Shown here piece by piece: positions 60,990 through 64,000 of a stretch of DNA of 64,000 nt; the first letter of the stretch is position 1, and every line of letters begins with the position of its first letter. The notes under the pieces were generated by a model. That model ran no database searches and was not told the DNA's origin. It was given only the letters and a program-made list of their open reading frames with translations. Location of the stretch: positions 38,547,920 through 38,611,919 of the forward strand of contig OX104128.1 of the NCBI GenBank assembly GCA_944470555.2, written 5' to 3'. This stretch comes from Heterobilharzia americana (lineage: Eukaryota; Platyhelminthes; Trematoda; Strigeidida; Schistosomatidae). The position numbers and the translations under genes are program-made.

Positions 60990-61685
60990 TTAACTGCACA
61001 GCGGGAGGAATGTAAAGAAAGTTGTCTCTTTCATCTACTTAGGCAGCACTGTTTCAACTACAGGCGGCACAGGCACAGATGAGGAAATCAAAGCCAGGAT
61101 TGGAAAGGCAGCAAGACAGCCCTCCCTTCATTAATCTGAAACCAATCGGTATAGAAATCTATTGCACTCAGCATAAAGTGTGAATAAGATCCTGATTTTC
61201 AACACTAGTTTCAGTCAAGTCAGTGTTTCTATGTGATGGTTCAGAGACTTGGCGGTTATGAAGAGCATTTTTATCAAACTACAGACATTCGTCACATCAA
61301 CAGCTGCCACCTATGCTCAATCGATACTGACACTGAAGATCAGATGGATGGCCAGAGTAATAAGAATAAGCAAGGATGGACTTACTCTGGCTGACTGGTT
61401 GGCAACGAACCAACCAACAACCTATCGCCCAACAAATATGCAGAAGAAGAAGAGGGAAGTGGAGATGAATTGAATTGGAGTGGATTGGACATACACTGAG
61501 AAGACCGTTTGGGGACATCACGCGCCAGGCTAGGCCAAGCCGTCTGGTGGAACCCTCATGGTAAAGGATGAGTTGGGTGCTCGAATCGAGGGTGACATGT
61601 AGGAGATGGTGTGAGGAAGAAATGGAGGTTTATTGGCAGTGGTGAAGCCAGGTTGAAAAGACTGGAGAGAAGAGAGTGAAATAAT
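60990..61685 (+). pseudogene. SR2-like RTE retrotransposon fragment, C-terminal part
   Basis: Same region as 35580-36455: KKVVSFIYLGSTVSTTGGTG, ARIGKAARQPSLH, TLKIRWMARVIRISKDGLTL and a GHTLRRPFGDITRQARPS-like stretch. Here the YLG codons are not expanded into a tetranucleotide repeat. Frameshifted and truncated at the 5' end. Confidence 0.78.
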
Positions 61686-63249
61686 ACAAAGAAAACTTAA
61701 CAGTGAGTAGGTTTCAAGAATTTAGTTAACTGCTATTTGAATATGAAGAGTTGGGGTTAGTATATCAAAGTTATTTGTGTTGTTGTAACATTAAAAACTA
61801 AGTGTGGTCCAAACAATTCACTATCTGACTGGTAAGGTGGTAAGTTCCTTTATTTCGAAAGTTTTATTTATCAATAAATGCGAAATAAAAAGAAGATTGT
61901 TCTTTACCAAGGTGATTAGAACGTATACAATCTACTTAGTTTCTCTAGGTGTTTTTACTTTCTTATTTATCCACACTTAATGGAGTATGAATAGTACATA
62001 GCTGATCCTTTGACTGATTTAAATGTTTATAGCTTTGTGCATACAGCGAAGTTGTAGAAAGCATATACTTAATGAAAGTTACTTCGATGAATATGCTCTA
62101 CACATGTTTTTCTGTCTTTTCGATCTCACTAAAGGTTTTCTGCATGTTAGTTGTGTCCATGCCTGTAAAATGTAGATCAAATGACTACCCTAATTAATGT
62201 TATGAATGTACTGTATTAAAGATACTACAGTGGCATTGGTGTAGTTCTGTTCAGAGAGAATTCTGTATTGTTTGAATTTATTCATTAGCATTGTTGTGGT
62301 TGATGATTTGAAATTCAATGGTCTAGGATAATTGTCAAAAATTCTCATATCTATATATGAATGTGGTATTGTGGCCCTGTCTTAAATGGAAAGTAATGAA
62401 CAGGCTTTGTTTAGCAAATTTGGCACAGTTTTCTTCCACATAGTTGCTGGTTTAGTTTGATCTGACGTTTCTCATTTAGGTTCAGAGAGAACTTTCAGAA
62501 GAAATCAATGGTAATTCCTATTGAAGCCATTCACAAGCTGTCGAAGAGTGTTTCAAGTTTCAAAAGTTATCTAAGATCTTAATGACTCATCTAGATCAGT
62601 TATTTCCAGATTTTTCCTAATATAACTCTCAGATTAAAACTCACTGAGTGTTTCACCTTGTGATAACCAATAAAATTATTTGACTTTTTTAAATATCCTT
62701 CCAAATACTTCAGCGGCTTTGTTATTCAACTTCAGAATGTGAATTGCTCAACGAAATGTAATCATACATCCATCATGATACTGTGATACTTCCAGCATAT
62801 TCCTTCCCTTCCCCCTCTTGATAATTAGGAATGTGTTTACAAGTTTTCTCAGCAAAATACTTCTATCCTTACATAGAGGATATCTTTTAATTATGCTTGC
62901 AGTTATGTAATATTTTTCATCATCAGCAAACAAATCTGTAATCACAGCAACTTAAAGGAAATAAGGTGTCATGTTTTATAATAATAGTTTGTAATTAGTG
63001 TATATACGTGTTGTAGTCTGTAAATGTTGTTGGTCTAAGTTTAAAAGCTCACCTAAATGTGATATCTTTTTCAGCAAATTGTTAAACAAATTTCAACTAG
63101 TTTCTTGTTTTTGAAGTAACTTGTGAATAATTTTCGAGATTTCGAAGTGTCAAAAAGTATTTATTAAACGACTTTTTTTCAAATAGATTGTGGTAAATGA
63201 GATATTTATTTGACCGTAGATTCACTAACCATTCTGTCATTGTTTTTTG

Positions 63250-63420
63250 AGTTATGGCTCATTGGTCTGAGCAGTTAAGCTTCATTCAGAGGGTCACCCA
63301 ACTTCTTACAACGTTTGTGTAGCCATATAATGTAATCAGACTTCATAAAATAGATGTGACTCATTGTCTGGTGAATGAATGCCTGCTGCTAGAGTTTGAT
63401 TCGTAGTACTAAACGCCTTC
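63250..63420 (+). repeat. Possible tRNA-derived SINE, family C-like
   Basis: GGCTCATTGGTCTGAGCAGTT resembles the family A box, and TGTGACTCATTGTCTGGTGA follows. The B box is poor. Confidence 0.4.
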
Positions 63421-63667
63421 CAAAGAAATAGATATAGGCAGTCAAATAATAATCTTAACCCCCACCTAATGAATAAGACCTTTTCAGGTTATATTTGTTT
63501 AGTGGTCCCCATTGCTTATTTTGATAGCTAGTTGTATTCTCACTCTGTGATCTACTTTCAGTCTCGGTAATCGTGAAATCTTTGAGTTCTAAAGTATAAG
63601 TGATTATACCGCTGAAAAGAAGTAATCAGTTACTATTGACAACATGCTTTATATCCATCCATCCAAA

Positions 63668-63715
63668 TCAACATAGGACCAGACATTACTGCGTAACGGT
63701 CCGAGGGGTGAGGCT
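63668..63715 (-). repeat. RTE-like 3' tail fragment (second subfamily)
   Basis: ATCAACATAGGACCAGACATTACTGCGTAACGGTCCGAG-like stretch; complement of the tail at 40570-40615. Only the last 45-50 bases are present. Confidence 0.7.
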
Positions 63716-64000
63716 AGAAGTTATCTCCAGGTGTTCTGTATGAAAATATGTATTTTCTGTGCTTTGTAAGCATATTTTTGAAGTGAAAACTGCAATCGTA
63801 AATCCTTTTTTACTACAATCTGAAGACTCAATTAGCTTAGTTTGATTTGTGAGCATCATTCTTCATGAATGAAAGTGTTTACGTACCATCTAGGGTGTGG
63901 AATCTGAACCAATACCTTGCACATGAATAAACGATATAAAGTATGATTCCATGGCAAGGCGTTTTAGAAACTATAGAAACAGTTTTCAAAAATAAGCATA

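Larger units (their letters stand above)
61686..64000. other. AT-rich DNA, mostly featureless
   Basis: Contains a possible family C SINE (63250-63420) and an RTE tail (63668-63715). A 65-codon minus frame at 62748-62945 has an acceptor-like GATTACAG and an internal donor-like CTATGTAAGG, but no recognised product. Confidence 0.4.

Overview
The window reads as nuclear DNA of a blood fluke (Schistosoma or a close relative). The reasons are AT-rich introns with GT-AG borders, tRNA-derived SINEs carrying type I hammerhead ribozymes (the Sm-alpha type known from schistosomes), and degenerate RTE-like, CR1-like, Penelope-like and Ty3/Gypsy elements whose protein remnants resemble schistosome families. 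The species cannot be fixed from the sequence alone.

One host gene is clear: the 5' half of an NDR/STK38-type AGC kinase on the minus strand. The start codon is at 45144 and five coding exons follow (44855-45144, 40969-41020, 31356-31478, 13228-13311, 6670-6793). They join in frame into 224 residues: a Ser/Thr/Asn-rich leader, the MOB-binding N-terminal regulatory region, the glycine loop, the catalytic lysine, the C-helix glutamate and the hinge. The catalytic loop, activation segment and hydrophobic motif lie beyond the left edge. Introns measure about 3.8, 9.5, 18.0, 6.4 and more than 6.6 kb.

From 1 to about 42.5 kb those introns are packed with mobile-element remains: RTE-like fragments of at least two lineages, a 5'-truncated Penelope-like element (11.4-13.0 kb) plus three smaller Penelope-like pieces, a CR1-like fragment (27.1-27.9 kb), and at least four SINE families. 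Two of the SINE families carry hammerheads: the Sm-alpha type, and a second, commoner type with core CTGAGGA/GAAA that usually sits as inverted pairs.

The right part (about 45.3-64 kb) has a different texture. It lacks the hammerhead SINEs and contains a large, nearly perfect palindrome: arms 50992-54368 and 56734-60110 (about 3.38 kb each, gap-free at every point checked) around a 2.37 kb unique spacer. Each arm carries an LTR-like stretch, a primer-binding-site-like sequence and the start of a decayed Ty3/Gypsy gag; only the right side continues into the zinc knuckle and protease. This is either a recent inverted duplication or an assembly artefact, and it is the most striking feature of the window. 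The last 3 kb hold one more RTE fragment and mostly featureless AT-rich DNA.
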